Shown: positions 43,711 to 56,330 of the stretch, piece by piece | How positions within the stretch are numbered: the first letter of the stretch is position 1 | How the letters are laid out: each line of letters opens with the position of its first letter | Assembly: GCF_001411555.2 (NCBI RefSeq) | Contig: NC_049904.1 | Span: 25,805,370-25,869,369 of the forward strand | Direction: 5' to 3' | DNA from: Juglans regia | Lineage: Eukaryota > Streptophyta > Magnoliopsida > Fagales > Juglandaceae | DNA: 64,000 bases | Notes under the pieces: model-generated | Databases searched by the model: none | Seen by the model: the letters and a program-made list of their open reading frames with translations, nothing else | Told to the model about the DNA's origin: nothing | Translations under genes and position numbers: made by a program

Positions 43711-46508
43711 TGTAACACCCCGTATTTTAGTGTATTTTTTTTTAATTGAAAGATTATTTGTTATTAATTTAAAATTTATTCTCTTGTTTTAAAATTGTTG
43801 GATTTTTAGTTGTGTTATTTTTATGATTTTAATTTTGTGAAAATTATTTTTGAAATGCTTTCTCTAAATTAATTATTTTTTTTATGCGTTTAAATTTCTT
43901 CTCAAATTAAATTAACTTGTTGTGGGATTTAATTATTTATTATCATTTTAATCATTACGTTTGAATTATTTTATTTTATTTGCTGTTTTAAAATCGTTTC
44001 CGTTGGATCTTTTTTGTGACCCAAGATTTGAGAATTTGGACCTTATTTCTTTCCCTACATTTTTCTCTTTCCTCTTTTCTTTTTCTTCTTTTCTTTTTTT
44101 TTCCTTTCTTTCTTTTTCTTTTTCTTCCCCCTGTTGCCCGCGCGGACGTCTCTCTCTCTCTCTCACGCCGTGCAACCGTTCCTCACCCAGCCTGCCGCCG
44201 TCGCGCCGCCGTGAGCGACACCGCCCACCCCATCATGCTCCCCACCGGCCGGCGACCTCCCTCTCCGATTTCCAGCCCCAGCCGCGCCGCCGTTAGCCTC
44301 CACGCACCACATGAAGCTGCGGCATTCCTTGCGCTGCTGCGCCGCCGTCGTGCCACCTCCGGCCACCATCTCTTCACCACATCATCCTCGACCTCCTAGC
44401 AACCCATTGGACCCAACCCCACCTCCGATCTGTCACCGGTGAAGCCCCACCATCAACATTTCCGTTTTGGGTGTTTTTGCACTTCAACCGCCTATTGCGC
44501 CGCCACCCACGGCCAACCACCACCACCATTAGCTTCACCGACTCCCTAAGCCCTAACCTATCAATCTCGGGTCTTCGTTTGCACCCGTTCAAAAGTGGGT
44601 TTTTGAGACCCACGGCCACAGTGCATTTGGCACTATTTTGTTGCTGCGTTGCCGCTTCTAGCACCTCCGTGATCTTTCAAAAATTATATTATAGCATTGT
44701 AAGTATTTTTCCAAAGTACTTTTGAGATTTAAATGTATTTCTGCTCTAATTCTTATTTACTGTGTTTTTGTTGGTTGTGTCGGATCGAGTCCGAGGGGTA
44801 AGAGGGGGTCGTTTGGATTGGTGGTTGAGAAATTATTTTAGAAGGGAATTTAATTTTCTTTGTCTAGTACAGTTTAATTTTTGGAGGTATTAGTTTATAT
44901 TTTCTGTTATGGAGTTGTGAATGGGAAGAAGTGTGCTTTGTGTAGTATTGTTGGTTAAATTGTTAGTAATTGTTTGGGACTGCGAACTGTTGGAATAAGT
45001 GTGAGTTATTGGAATTTGAATTGGCATTGGTCCTGATGCTTGTATTGGACAATACTGAGATTGGTATAGAATATTTTGGGTCGAAGTGTGGGCTGTCCAG
45101 ATTGTTATTTGGTTATTTGAGTTGGATTAAACTTGCTGAATTATGGTCTAGAAATTGGGTCTTAAGTTGTCTAAGACCAATTTTTGTGTTTTTGGACTTT
45201 AATATTTAGTTTATATTATTTTTATGAATAGGTGACGAGACGGATAGAGACCGTATTCAAGTCATAGTTAATGCGCTGCAGGAGTCAGGTAAGCGGGGTT
45301 CCTATGCTAGGCCTTACACGAATTATTTGAGATTGAGGTTGATTTTCTAAAAACTTTGCATATTTTTGTGGTGAAATGAGAACTTGGGAAAAACAAAACC
45401 AACCTCGGTCGTTTATTTGCATACTCATGAAATCTGTACGAAAAAGAGAAAAATATGTTCTGACATGCATTGTGTAGACATGAGCTAAATTTTGTCATGT
45501 GGTTTCTGAAATTTGGAAAAAGAGCGATATTGAGAATATGAAAAGTTGTGCATTTATTTGTTCTGGCTTTTGTGTTCAGCGTGTGTAAACTGTTCTGATT
45601 CTGTTTTGGTACTCTGTATTAGTTTGATATAACATCTGAAAACCTTTGGCATGGTGTACTGGTTTTCGTATCTGACTCTGTCTCTGCTTTACTCTGTTAT
45701 GCTCTGCTCTGTTTGGGTTGGTACCAACTTCTCTGTCTCTGAGTGCACCCACTTTGGAAACAAAGTGGTTTTATTGTGGTCTTTCCTGTGTGCACACTCG
45801 GGGCTCCGAGAAGAATAAAGGAAAGATTTCACCTCTGTCTCTGCCTGGTTTGGCCACCGGGGTTAGCACAACCCTACCACGGGGGTGAAACATGGTCTCT
45901 GCTCTGTTTTGATCTGATGATGATACTCAGTTTATGTTATGCCAAAGTATTATGGGTTGTACGTGTCTTAAAACCATCGCTCTGTTACTTTTGAAAATAT
46001 GTTCTGTTCTGCATGATAATTCTAAAAAATATTTTGTTCTGCATGCTATACTTTGTAAATGCTCATGTTTGCACGCTAGCATATGATTTCTGCTTACTGA
46101 GTTGTTGATAACTCACCCCCTATCATTATAATATTTTTCAGATGATGTGGAGAGTCTAAGTGAGGACCTGGATTATATTGTTGTTTGTGTTTAAGCTGAG
46201 GAGATGTTGCTAGAAGGACTTTTGATGTTCTGAGTTTTAATCTCTTTGAGTTTTAGTAATATCTTGGGTTTCAGTAAGATTTATGAAATTATTGGTTGGG
46301 TTGTTATGACTACTGGGAGGTTATGGACCCCTTTGATTTATTTTTATTGCATTAAAGATTGTGTGGAGTTTGTAATGAGATTATTGAGAAGATTTGAGAT
46401 TGATTTCATTTATGAAGTTTTTGGAGATTATTCTTCGAATGTGTTGGGAGACATGATTATGAGTGACAAGTAGTAATTCTCCAAGCCACCCGGGTTTGGA
46501 GCGTTACA
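43711..46508 (+). mobile_element. solo LTR 1 (Ty3/gypsy type)
   Basis: It starts TGTAACACCCCG and ends GGAGCGTTACA. The flanking five bases are AGCGA (left) and AGCTA (right), a target duplication with one mismatch. It matches the LTR at 61029-63695 along its whole length with small indels, and both have their own flanks, so they are separate insertions. Layout: AT-rich U3, then a GC- and CT-rich leader (44120-44660), then a long tail with GAGTGCACCCACTTTGG. TGTAACACCCC ends and this length are usual for chromovirus (Tekay/Del-like) LTRs. No internal coding region remains. Confidence 0.8.
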
Positions 46509-46517
46509 AGCTAGCTG

Positions 46518-46745
46518 TTACCCACCCCACAAAGCCTTTGCAAGTATCATCAAAAGCCGAGATCCAAGAGGACCTTCGAAGATCGCATAAGAGTTTGGAG
46601 ACAATATACAAGTGAAAAGCTTTCTACCATGAGGAAATCGGTATTTTACAAAGCAAATTTCTTTGAGTTCCATAACCTTGTGTTCCTCTAAATTTATTTT
46701 CACCTGAAAGCTATATGCTTTCATCAACATTTGTTGCAATTCGTT
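46518..46745 (-). pseudogene. unidentified exon-like fragment
   Basis: A 70-residue frame of ordinary protein composition contains KVMELKEICFVKYRFPHGRK followed by CILSPNSYAIFEG and ILAKALWGG, then GTAACA, a possible donor. A TGA lies in frame just upstream, so any exon must start after about 46745. It ends a few bases from solo LTR 1, which apparently inserted beside or into this gene. I do not recognise the family. Confidence 0.35.
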
Positions 46746-47839
46746 TCTGGTTCATCCATGATGCTGAACTGAATGTCATGGGATTGAATGTTAAGATTCT
46801 TATAGAGTTTTGAAATATGAGATAGAAAAATTCGAATACAAATATTATTAAATTATACATTTTTAATATTATTTTTATTTTAGAATTTAAAAAAATTAAA
46901 TTATTTTTTATGTTTTATTTTAAAGTTTAAGACAGTTATAATAATTATATAATGATTAGATAAAAATGTTGAAGATTTGAAATTAAAGTGTTTAAATGTT
47001 CACATTTATTATTATAACCTAATTATTTTCCTTGATGACCAATCGAAAATGGTCTTCCATTTCGCAGCTAGCCCTTATCTGAATTCTAATCTAGAAAACA
47101 CTAATCTAGAAAGCTTGGAAGAAACTAGAAGCCTTCAATGGCCTTTAAAAAATAATATGAGTACTGATGCAAGACCAATAGACGTAATAGACATTTAAGA
47201 TAAAATTTATTTTCCTAACTTGTGAAGATAAGGGATTTAATTACCTGAAGAACCCTAGGGTACTGGCTTGAGTGATTCCTGTAGCTGTGAATGCAAGCCG
47301 CCGATGCTTTTTCTTGAGTATTTACTAGTAAAGTTCTGTCGATAATTTGTTGGCTGTACGTGAGGAAATCTCCTTACCAAAAATGTCTTTATATCATTCT
47401 CTCAATAGTTTTTCAAACAACTGAATATATAGTGGATTTTCTTTTTCCATTTTTTAATGTTCAGACCCTGCTGTATTGGCAATTATATTATTTCTTTTTC
47501 CATTATCTAACAATAGTTCATTTCTGGTGATATATGCCTTTTATGCCAAATCAACCTTTCTATAATTCTGATACTTGCTGTGGACTGATGGATTTAATTA
47601 CCTCTTTTGCCAGGTTGATGATTGCCACATGTATCATTAAGGGCTGGTTGCAGTGTTGTGTGAAGATGTTCCACCCACCCCTGGCCAGTTGTTAGTCCTT
47701 AAATAGAGGTGCGGAACATTCATGTTATTTTAGTGACATATTAGACTCCACAAAATCTGCAATAACAATGATGTGTGGCTTATGTAATTAGTAGCTTAGT
47801 TTGTACTCGTTATGAGTATAATGCACCACCCAAGTAGTG

Positions 47840-47888
<49 letters not shown>

Positions 47889-48340
47889 TTGGATGAATTG
47901 ATGCACTTAAATATTTGAATTAGATGCAAATGGTGCCCTTAATATTTGTTGATGGGAATTGATGCATTTATGAGTTGAATTTTGAGTTTCGATGAATTGA
48001 TGCATTTTACAGGTTGAATTTTGATAGGTTAATGATGTTAATGCGTGATGTTTCAAGTTTACAATCAAATAAATCATGTCCATGCAGGTTGTTGGGTATA
48101 ATAATCATATCCCTTGATGGATTCCTTTGCTAATATAGTGTAATTATGAAAATGTAGGTGAATTTGACCCTATGTCAAAATAATATTTCTTGAATATGTT
48201 ATAAAGTTATACTAAAGGTAGATTTGTTATAAATTACGTATTTGTTATAGATTCTTCTTAATCACACAACACTTGACATCCAACTATTGACCACAAAACC
48301 TAAAATTTACATTAACTCTAACTGGGTAGACAAAAAAAAA
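46746..48340. other. AT-rich DNA with simple repeats
   Basis: No gene is recognised. A (TA)n(GT)n microsatellite lies at about 47846-47888. Three diverged copies of a GAATTGATGCAYTT motif follow at 47890-48010. Confidence 0.45.
47846..47888. repeat. compound (TA)n(GT)n microsatellite
   Basis: An alternating TA run passes directly into a GT run. Confidence 0.9.
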
Positions 48341-51300
48341 AAAAAATTGTTCAAAGTGTATTTGCAGAGATTTTAGTTCGCCGAAAAACTCAGTTTCATA
48401 CTCTGAAACTATTTCCGACGATAGATAAAAATCATTGCAAAAATCTATTTACGGCAATTGTAGTATGTCGGTAATGAATCCAATTCCGACGATTTAAGTA
48501 TTCAGTCGGGATTGTAAACAACAATTGCGGTGAGTACTTGATTATTTATGTAACACCCCTTTCCCGTAGGCTAGGAGTATCGCGTATTTTTCATAAAATA
48601 AACCCTACAAGAGATATCATATTTCATAAATGAAATTGTAATTTATTTTGTAGAAAAAGGTCTAATAAAATGTCTTCAAAAAATATTAAATGAATAAACT
48701 GAATAAATTTATGTCATAAAAGCAAATTTTATTCTAGAAAATCTGAAACTAAATCAACTGCTCATTCTAATCCTGGCCTGCCTGCTCATATTTATCATCC
48801 TCATCTGGGTGGTTAAAAACATGAAAACAAACTAAAATGAGTCGAAGACTCATCAAGAAATCCATCACAACTTAAACATGATAAACATAAGGTTTTCATA
48901 AAAGTTTTCATGCTGAGAGTTTAAATTCATGACTGTTCATATTAATGCTTATGCTATGCATGACTGATTTATCTGAATTAACTGATTGATCTGACTGATT
49001 TATCTTATTTAACTTATTAATCTGACTGGTCAACACACTTAACTTTGTGTGCGAGGTTGTGCACCGGCTCCACATCCCGCGGTCGCGAGGGGTGCTGCTG
49101 ATAGTATTCTGGCATACTGTGGTGAACCACGCTTAAGCTTGTGGCTTGCACATCCATCATGAAACTAAACTGCATTGATACCATGCATCTGCATGACCAT
49201 CTAATTAACTGATCTAGTCTTATCTTACACTTGAAGTTAAGATAGCTTACGTGTCTTATACACATGAGATGCATGACATCATACATACATAATTGTAATT
49301 TCTGAATTTGAACATGATGCGGAATGACATGATCTTATGCTATGTTGGATGACATGCTTGCATATGACATGAGTGATGCATAAATAATGGTTGTCAATGA
49401 ACTGGCTTGAATAATACTTATATATAAGATGAACTGTGATGATCATAATTTGTGATCAAATTACTTGCCTCGCTGCGCTTCTTCTTAAATATCACTTCGT
49501 AACTTGTCACTTATACACAATAATAACTATCACTAAATCTGCTTGGGAACAATATGTACTAATATCCTACTTAATTAAATTCACAATCTAAAAGATAGTC
49601 AAATAAATCTTTTGTTTAACACCATAATCAATAAATTCTGGTATTTAAATTACTTAAATACTAATAACATATTATAATCTAGTACAATACTTGAGCTATT
49701 TTACAATAAATCATAAAAATTTCAATTCTTGAAATAGATTTACTTTCCCATAATTAACATAATTATGCAATTTAACAAGAAATCCAATAAATACTAATAT
49801 CATTTTAATGCTCTTAATATATTTATTTATTTTAATTTTTACAATTTTAATAACCTTGTGTCAAAATCTATTATAATAACCTTAAAGATTCATTTCATAC
49901 CATAGATTTAAAGTATTTAAAATAAAAGATTAGACACTTACTATTTACTATATATATTTAATTGTAAATTTAATAATAAATAAGGTAGTTTAAAATTCCT
50001 TAATTGTTTCCTATAAAAAGATAAGTTTTCTGTAAAATAGAGTTTATGGCTAAACAAATGTAAACCAAGCTCAAATTAAAAACAAAGCCCAAGATTTCAG
50101 GTCAATAACTTCATAGTAAACTTAACCCAAAATATAAGTATGATAAAAATCAAGTTCAGCGTAAGTCCAAGTGATCTGCCATGGCTTACATCCAAAGGGC
50201 AACAACGTAATAACCTTAAAATAATCTTCACTATAGTGTGTAGGAAAATTACATGGCAACATTTTAAAGCCTAAAGGGTATTTTTGTAAAAGTCATAACC
50301 TTTGTATGAAGCAACTAAAAAACAAAACCTAAAGCCAACTAATATTGTGAAAAGAAACAGAGGGTAACGAAGAGAGGCGTGCGATAACAGGGGACTCATC
50401 GAGAGGGGGAAAAGCGACTGTGCGGTTGTTCTGGCGGCTAGAAGTCAAGGCGACGTGATAGAGTCTTCTGGCAGAGTGGTGCGACACCAAGTGAGGGAGA
50501 GAGAGTTTGGAGAGGGAAACTGTTAGACCGAAAAAAAGAGAGAGAGAGAGAATGGCGGACAGAGAAAAAACTTATCGAGAGAGAGGAGAGATGAGTGGCG
50601 GCTCTGGGTGGCGACACGACCATTTCTCTGGGCAGGGAGGCAAGACGTCGAGAGAGAGAAATCGAGATCCTGCTATGCGGAAACAAGAGGGAGAGAGAGA
50701 GAGAACTGTAAAACCGAAAAGCTAAGGAGAGAAACTGGTGGTCGACGACGGTTGGCTTATCGGAAGGGAGTGGGCTCGACGGGGCTGCACTGGTCGGCGG
50801 TTTTTGTGGTCAAGGAGAGGGTGGTCTGCTGCGGTGGCTACTAGTTGCTGGGATGGAAGCTGCGGTGGCTGCTAGACAGAGTATAAAAGGCGCAAGTGAA
50901 TTCTTCGTAATTTCGTGTGTTTAAAACAGATAGTTTTTGTGGGATTTTATGGACGATGGGGAGGATATATGGTAGGATTTTTTTGATATGAGTTGGTCTC
51001 CTATTAGGACTTGGATTTACCAATTAAGAGACGAGGATGAATATAAGGTTAGGATTACAAATTCGAGATAGGGATGATGCTTTACTGGTGGGGATAAGAA
51101 GAAATAAAATTTAAATTCAAACCAAAACTCTAAAATTTGATAAAATCTAGTAACAATTATTAGAATTAATAATAAAACAAAACTCTAGTAAATTCAACAA
51201 AATTATAATAGTAATTTTTAAAATTAATAAATATAAAATCTGATAGGATTATAAAAATAATAATAATAGAAAAAAATAACTAGAAGATTTACTTATATAC

Positions 51301-51690
51301 CTCAAATCTATGACTAGTATGTTACAATTTACGATGATTATGAATAGACGCATCAACTTTTTCCCAGCAAATTAATGCTTCTGTTGGAATAGGGTTCATT
51401 TTTACCGACGATTTTTTTTTTACATTTGCGGCGCACTATATTCGCTGCAAATAGTTTTTTTCCAACTATTTAATAGGCCAACAGAATGGCCATTTGCGGC
51501 GAAAAAAAATGTCGGAAAAGGAAATTATTTGCAACGATGTTTGTTGTTCGTTGGGTGAAAATAGAAGTGTGCAAACAACTACAACGAACATGCAACGATT
51601 TATAAATCGTTGGGAAAATGTATTTGAGGCGATTTATGTACTTTTTTTGGCAATTTTTAAATGCCAAGAAATGTTGATTTTCTTTTAGTG
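48341..51690. mobile_element. non-autonomous CACTA-like element split by solo LTR 2
   Basis: The right end reads TTTTCTTTTAGTG (51678-51690), one base from the reverse complement of CACTACAAGAAAA. Both outer parts (48350-48543 and 51332-51690) carry repeated CCGACGATT, TTGCGGCG and AACGATTTATAAATCGTT motifs like those at 3.0-3.2 and 59.9-60.2 kb. Removing the LTR at 48549-51326 and one copy of its ATTTA duplication joins them into about 570 bases. No left terminus was clearly found. Confidence 0.55.
48549..51326 (-). mobile_element. solo LTR 2 (Ty3/gypsy type)
   Basis: Plus-strand ends are TGTAACACCCC and ...TATGTTACA, with a perfect 5-bp target duplication ATTTA at 48544-48548 and 51327-51331. 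The GC/CT-rich leader block (minus-strand CTCTCTCTC around 50860-50340) lies 470-990 bases from the 51326 end. That matches the layout of solo LTR 1 read on the minus strand, so I assign minus. No internal region is present. Confidence 0.8.
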
Positions 51691-51991
51691 GATCTTTCAT
51701 CAGTTTAGGAAAGGCAATAAAGTGGCGGATTTCCTGGCAAGGCAATGGGAGGTGGGGATGAATTGTATATATATATGTGGGTTCCGATGATTTACCCCAC
51801 CGTGTTAGAGGTTTGCTTAGGTTGGATTATATTGGTTTGCCTAGTATTAAGCCTTAATTTGGTTGCTTGGTAGGTTTTGGTTTTATGTTTGTCTTAGTCC
51901 TGCTTGTTTAAAGTTTTCTTCCGTCAAAAGTGAGTGCTTGTTTTAATAAAGTTTGGAGGTGCCGTCATCTTTTTTTAAAACAGAAAAAAAA
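51691..51991 (+). mobile_element. 5'-truncated LINE, RNase H end and 3' UTR
   Basis: The fragment begins inside the last RNase H motif (FRKGNKVADFLARQWE near 51712-51760). It continues through a 3' UTR with a TTAATAAAG signal and ends in an A-rich tail at 51986-51999. It abuts the CACTA-like end at 51690. Frame breaks follow the motif. Confidence 0.7.
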
Positions 51992-52204
51992 AAAAAACAT
52001 TTTTTTTGAATATTCCAACTACCATAGGATAAAGCTTGGAATGAAAAATTACTTGAAAGAAAATATCACAACTATCATTACACGTTTAGGACAAGTATCA
52101 CAACTATTCATAATTGCAAAATATATAATATAAATAATTAAAATCATTTCTTTTTATCTGCTTAAACTTTTAGGACAAGTACTAGTTAACAACTGTGGAC
52201 TGAC

Positions 52205-53092
52205 AATACCAAGTGGTAGAATTTAGATAAGGTGATCAGGGCGTTTTTCTCCCCTCTAACTGCAGTAGAAATCCTCAAGATTGTTCGGAGTCCAGGACAG
52301 CAAGTTGATAACCTCATTTGGGCTATGGAGAATAATGGTAAATATAGTGTTAAAAGTGCATACATATTGTTAAGAGAAACAAGAAAGGATAAATGTGAAG
52401 GAGTGTGTTCCAGTGCAGTAACCAAGAAGCATTTCTGGAGGGGGCCGCGGAACCTATAAATCCCTATTAATAAAGTGAAAGTGTTTGCTTGGAGGGCCTA
52501 TACAAATTGCTTACTAACAAAATAGAACCTACAGAAGAAGTAAGTAAACTCTTATGAGGTATGTCCATTTTGTAATGAAGGAGTAGGAGACATAACTCAT
52601 GCTCTATATAATTAGTACTATCCTTTTCTTGATACAGATGTGGGAGATATATATGTCGTCACTGAGAGTCTCGGGTAATAGAAGGCCTTTAGAGGAAATA
52701 GCACGACTGATAAAAGCTGGAGGCAGTCATGAAGAGCTTGAGAAATTCTCAAGTAGATACACGAGCAGGTCAAGATTGAACCCAAACAAGCAATTGACCA
52801 TGCTTTAGCGTTTCAAAAGGTCCAAAAGTTTGGTAAAGCAAAGCAACAAAATGTGTGGGTTCAGTTTGTTTTTGGAAATCACCTCCTAAGAGTTCAATGA
52901 AACTTAATGTGGATGGAGTTATGTTCTTTGATCAACATCGTGCAGAAATTGGAGCTATTCTTAGGGATGCACATGGGGGAGTTGTGATGATGGCCAGTAA
53001 AAAGGAATACGAGGTTCAAGTGCCTGAGAATATTGAGCTAATGCATGTGTTGCGGGGACTTCAGCTATGCATGAATATAGGGCCTAGCCAAA
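52205..53092 (+). pseudogene. LINE ORF2 remnant: zf-RVT and RNase H domains
   Basis: Plus-strand blocks include DKVIRAFFSPLTAVEIL, then DNLIW and GKYSVKSAYILL (to about 52380). KVKVFAWRAYTNCL and CPFCNEGVGDITHAL (to about 52605) follow, the Cys/His zf-RVT region. An RNase H start lies at 52890-53090 (MKLNVDGVMFFDQHRAEIG, GAILRDAHGG). Frameshifts and stops separate the blocks. The reverse transcriptase and the 3' tail are absent. It differs in sequence from the LINE at 5.8-11.6 kb. Confidence 0.8.
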
Positions 53093-54517
53093 CATTTTTT
53101 TTACTTTCTATTTCAAACATTTTTTAAACATGTTTAAACATTTTTAAAAAAATAAACAAATATCAATACACTAATATTATTCACTTCTTTAACCATTAAC
53201 AAAAAAATAAAAAAAATTAAATACATAAGCAATCAAAATGAGGAGGCAAAATAAAAATGAAAATTTGCTATCACCAATTATAAAAAACCCTTTACTTGAC
53301 ACGGTTCCAAAGGTGAAGTTCTAGCTGGCTAGTCTTTGTCTCACCACTCCCAAAGATATTTGATTTTCATAATATCAAGATATTTTATCTTATCAAGATT
53401 TTTGATTTTTATTCTGATAATATTTATCTTATCTATCTATAAGATGACTCATGCTTTGCATGATTCAATTCACTAAGAATAATTAATATTAAGGATGATG
53501 TGCGTGTTTGGAATTGCAGTAAGATATAGAGATTTTTCATAGTAGATCAGCTTTTAAATATTGTATAAGACCTTTGTAACTAAAAATCTCTACTATTAAA
53601 AAACAACTTCTTGTTTGGTAAACATGCACCTAAACGCTTTTGAATTGTTGTGGGCGCAATGCAAGACCTTTTTAATAAAAGTTTCAAATTAGTATTTTCC
53701 AGCTTGTTTTAGGTACTTTAAAATCACTTATATTGCATGGGGTTTTAAATAAATAATGTGTTTAGTATGCCAACAAATATATATGAGACTTATATATATA
53801 TAGATTTTTTATTATCTGAGTTTATCAATTAAGTTCCTTATGAAGGAGTACAAACCTCAAGAAGTAAATAAAAACAACAATTCTAAGTAGTAGTACATGA
53901 TCATATATCACGCCGATCGAACGATGACCGATCGAACATGACCATTCAATTCCATGAGCCAACAATAATATTTATAATTAACACACCACTTCGATCCGAT
54001 CACAATAGAAATATTACTCATAATTAATTAGCAATATTGAACGAACTTATTTTCCCATGCATGCAACAACAGCCTCATTGTTCCCACCATTCGACGCCCG
54101 CGCATAAATGATCATCCTCGGGTATTAGTAGTAGTACTATTCCAGGAAGGGTACATTTTTTTTTTCATAGTACTTTTCTTGGGTTGAGTTGAGTTCTTGA
54201 AGGCGGAATCATTATTCGGGGGAAACATTTTGCCGAGTTCCGAAGTTTTTCGCGTAAGAGATACTGCAACTGCACGTACGCGCACAACCGCTCAACAGAG
54301 AGCAAGAGTTGCAGGCACACGTACTAGTACTAACTCATGAATATTAATTATTAGAATAGTGCTACAGTTATAAAGAGATTACATAAAAGTAATTTCCCAA
54401 ACTAACATGAATGGATTCATGCACTTTATAATAAAAGTAACTTCAACCATATCAATTTGTGAGATTATTTTTATTTAATCCTTTTGTGACTAAAGTATTT
54501 TTTAATTATTAATAATG
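53093..54517. other. AT-rich intergenic DNA
   Basis: No coding or mobile-element signal is recognised. Short AAACATTTTT repeats occur near 53090-53150. Confidence 0.5.
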
Positions 54518-55079
54518 CATAATGTGACGTCCCCAGATTCTGCTTGGGATCGGACGGACATCTGAAGCATCGGGACATGCAACACAAGGTTACTTGCCCC
54601 CGTTCATGACATATAAGATGTAATGTTCCTAACATGCATCTAGCATTATGCAATATTCACAGCGGATAATAAATTTTTTTTTTTTAGCAATACTATGCAC
54701 CAAACTGAAATATCCCAAATACTTAAAACATACTTCATACTTAACGACATACTAAACAACTAAGATCACAATAATAGTCCATATGGTTGTGATCAAAAGA
54801 GTGCTGGAGATTGAACTCCACAAATACAAGTAGTAATCTGAGGTAACTACTGTACTACCATCTACGTCGCACAATCGCTTAGTCGACCGTTTCCAGTTGG
54901 TTGATTCCCGGTTCTCCTTCAGATCCTATAACAAAATCTACCATTCGGGGGGAATGATAGTTGGGACTACCACAATGAGATTTGATTACAAATCTCAGCA
55001 AGTTAACAGAAAACTTCCACATAGGTTAATGATGCATGCATGGCAGTAAAAATATGAATGCATAATCAAATCATAAGTA

Positions 55080-56330
55080 ATCATAGCATAACTTGACATA
55101 CAACATAACATAACTGGTATAACTTAAACTAAAACTGAAACTTAGCATGAATGTGACTTGAAACATAACATGGACTTGAAACATAGCATGAACGTAAACT
55201 TGAAACATAACATGGACTTGGAATATAACATGAACGTGAACATACATAATTTGAACATGAACTTGAGCATGACATAATATAAATGTGAACTTAGAACATA
55301 ACGTAAATGTGAACATAATATAACATAACATGAATTTGAAACATATTCTTGTCTCATGAGATTACCATGATTGCGTGAACGTAAACTTGAACATAACATA
55401 ACGAGACACATGACTTGAATGTGAAATGCATGAACTTGGAATCTTATTCAATAGACTTAATCATAAAGTGACCATATGAGTGCTACACAGGTCCCCTTGA
55501 GCCGTGTGTCCCTGCCGATTACCGCATCACATCACATGTCTCTATACCAGCTATGAGTGCGTTAATACGTACTCCCCAGTTGTTGTGGCCCCATACTTCA
55601 CAGGCCTAATTAGCTACGTGTCACAATTGTTGTGTCTCACGTAGTGTATGCTCCATAGTTGTTGTGGCCCCATACTTCATGCTCCACAGTTGTTGTAGCC
55701 CCATGACTTATTTGTTTGTCCCACACTTGCTGTGGACACACGTAACATAATGTGTGGCACCATCGGCGTTAATGCTTGGCACACTCCGGTGACCAGCTAA
55801 TTAGGCCTCATTCGCAACCTGTTGACTGTACTTCGTCAACCCAAGGAATTTCACACCTATTTAGACACTCCAGAGTGAACAAAAGAGTTCCATTAGGATA
55901 TTATCCTATCTTAGTGCTTAGGGTTGTGATTGACATGAATGACTTAACTGGCATACATGACATTTCGTAACGTGACGTAACATGAACGTGACATAAAAGA
56001 CAGAAGTCCTGACGTCGCATAACGTGACATGAACGTAAAATGACAGGCATGACATACTTCGAGACATAAATATAACAGAGAACATTTCATAACATGGCAT
56101 ACATGTAACATGCAACATTTCGTAACATAGCATACCATATAACAGACAATATTTCTTAACATGGCGTAACATGTGACAGTGAATATTACATGACATGAAA
56201 TACATGTAATAGATGGCATACTTACATGACATACTTGCAATGTATAGCAATACGTGACATAATATCTTGTGTAATAGATGAATAATTCATGACAGAATAA
56301 ATTTTATGTAACAGATAAATATGTAATGAC
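55080..56330. repeat. degenerate ACATAACATGAAC repeat field inside solo LTR 3
   Basis: Dozens of imperfect copies of (A)CATAACATGAACTTGAAA-like units keep several minus-strand frames open as Met/Cys/His-rich strings. Those frames are compositional and not genes. Confidence 0.7.
55570..55740. repeat. tandem TTGTTGTGGCCCCATA units
   Basis: At least three copies of GTTGTTGTGGCCCCATACTT or near variants occur (about 55579, 55658 and 55689), with related TTGTTGTGTC and TTGCTGTGGAC units between and after. Confidence 0.7.

Noticed and set aside
55071..56250. Met/Cys/His-rich minus-strand frames
   Set aside because: They are by-products of the ACATGAAC repeat field inside a solo LTR.
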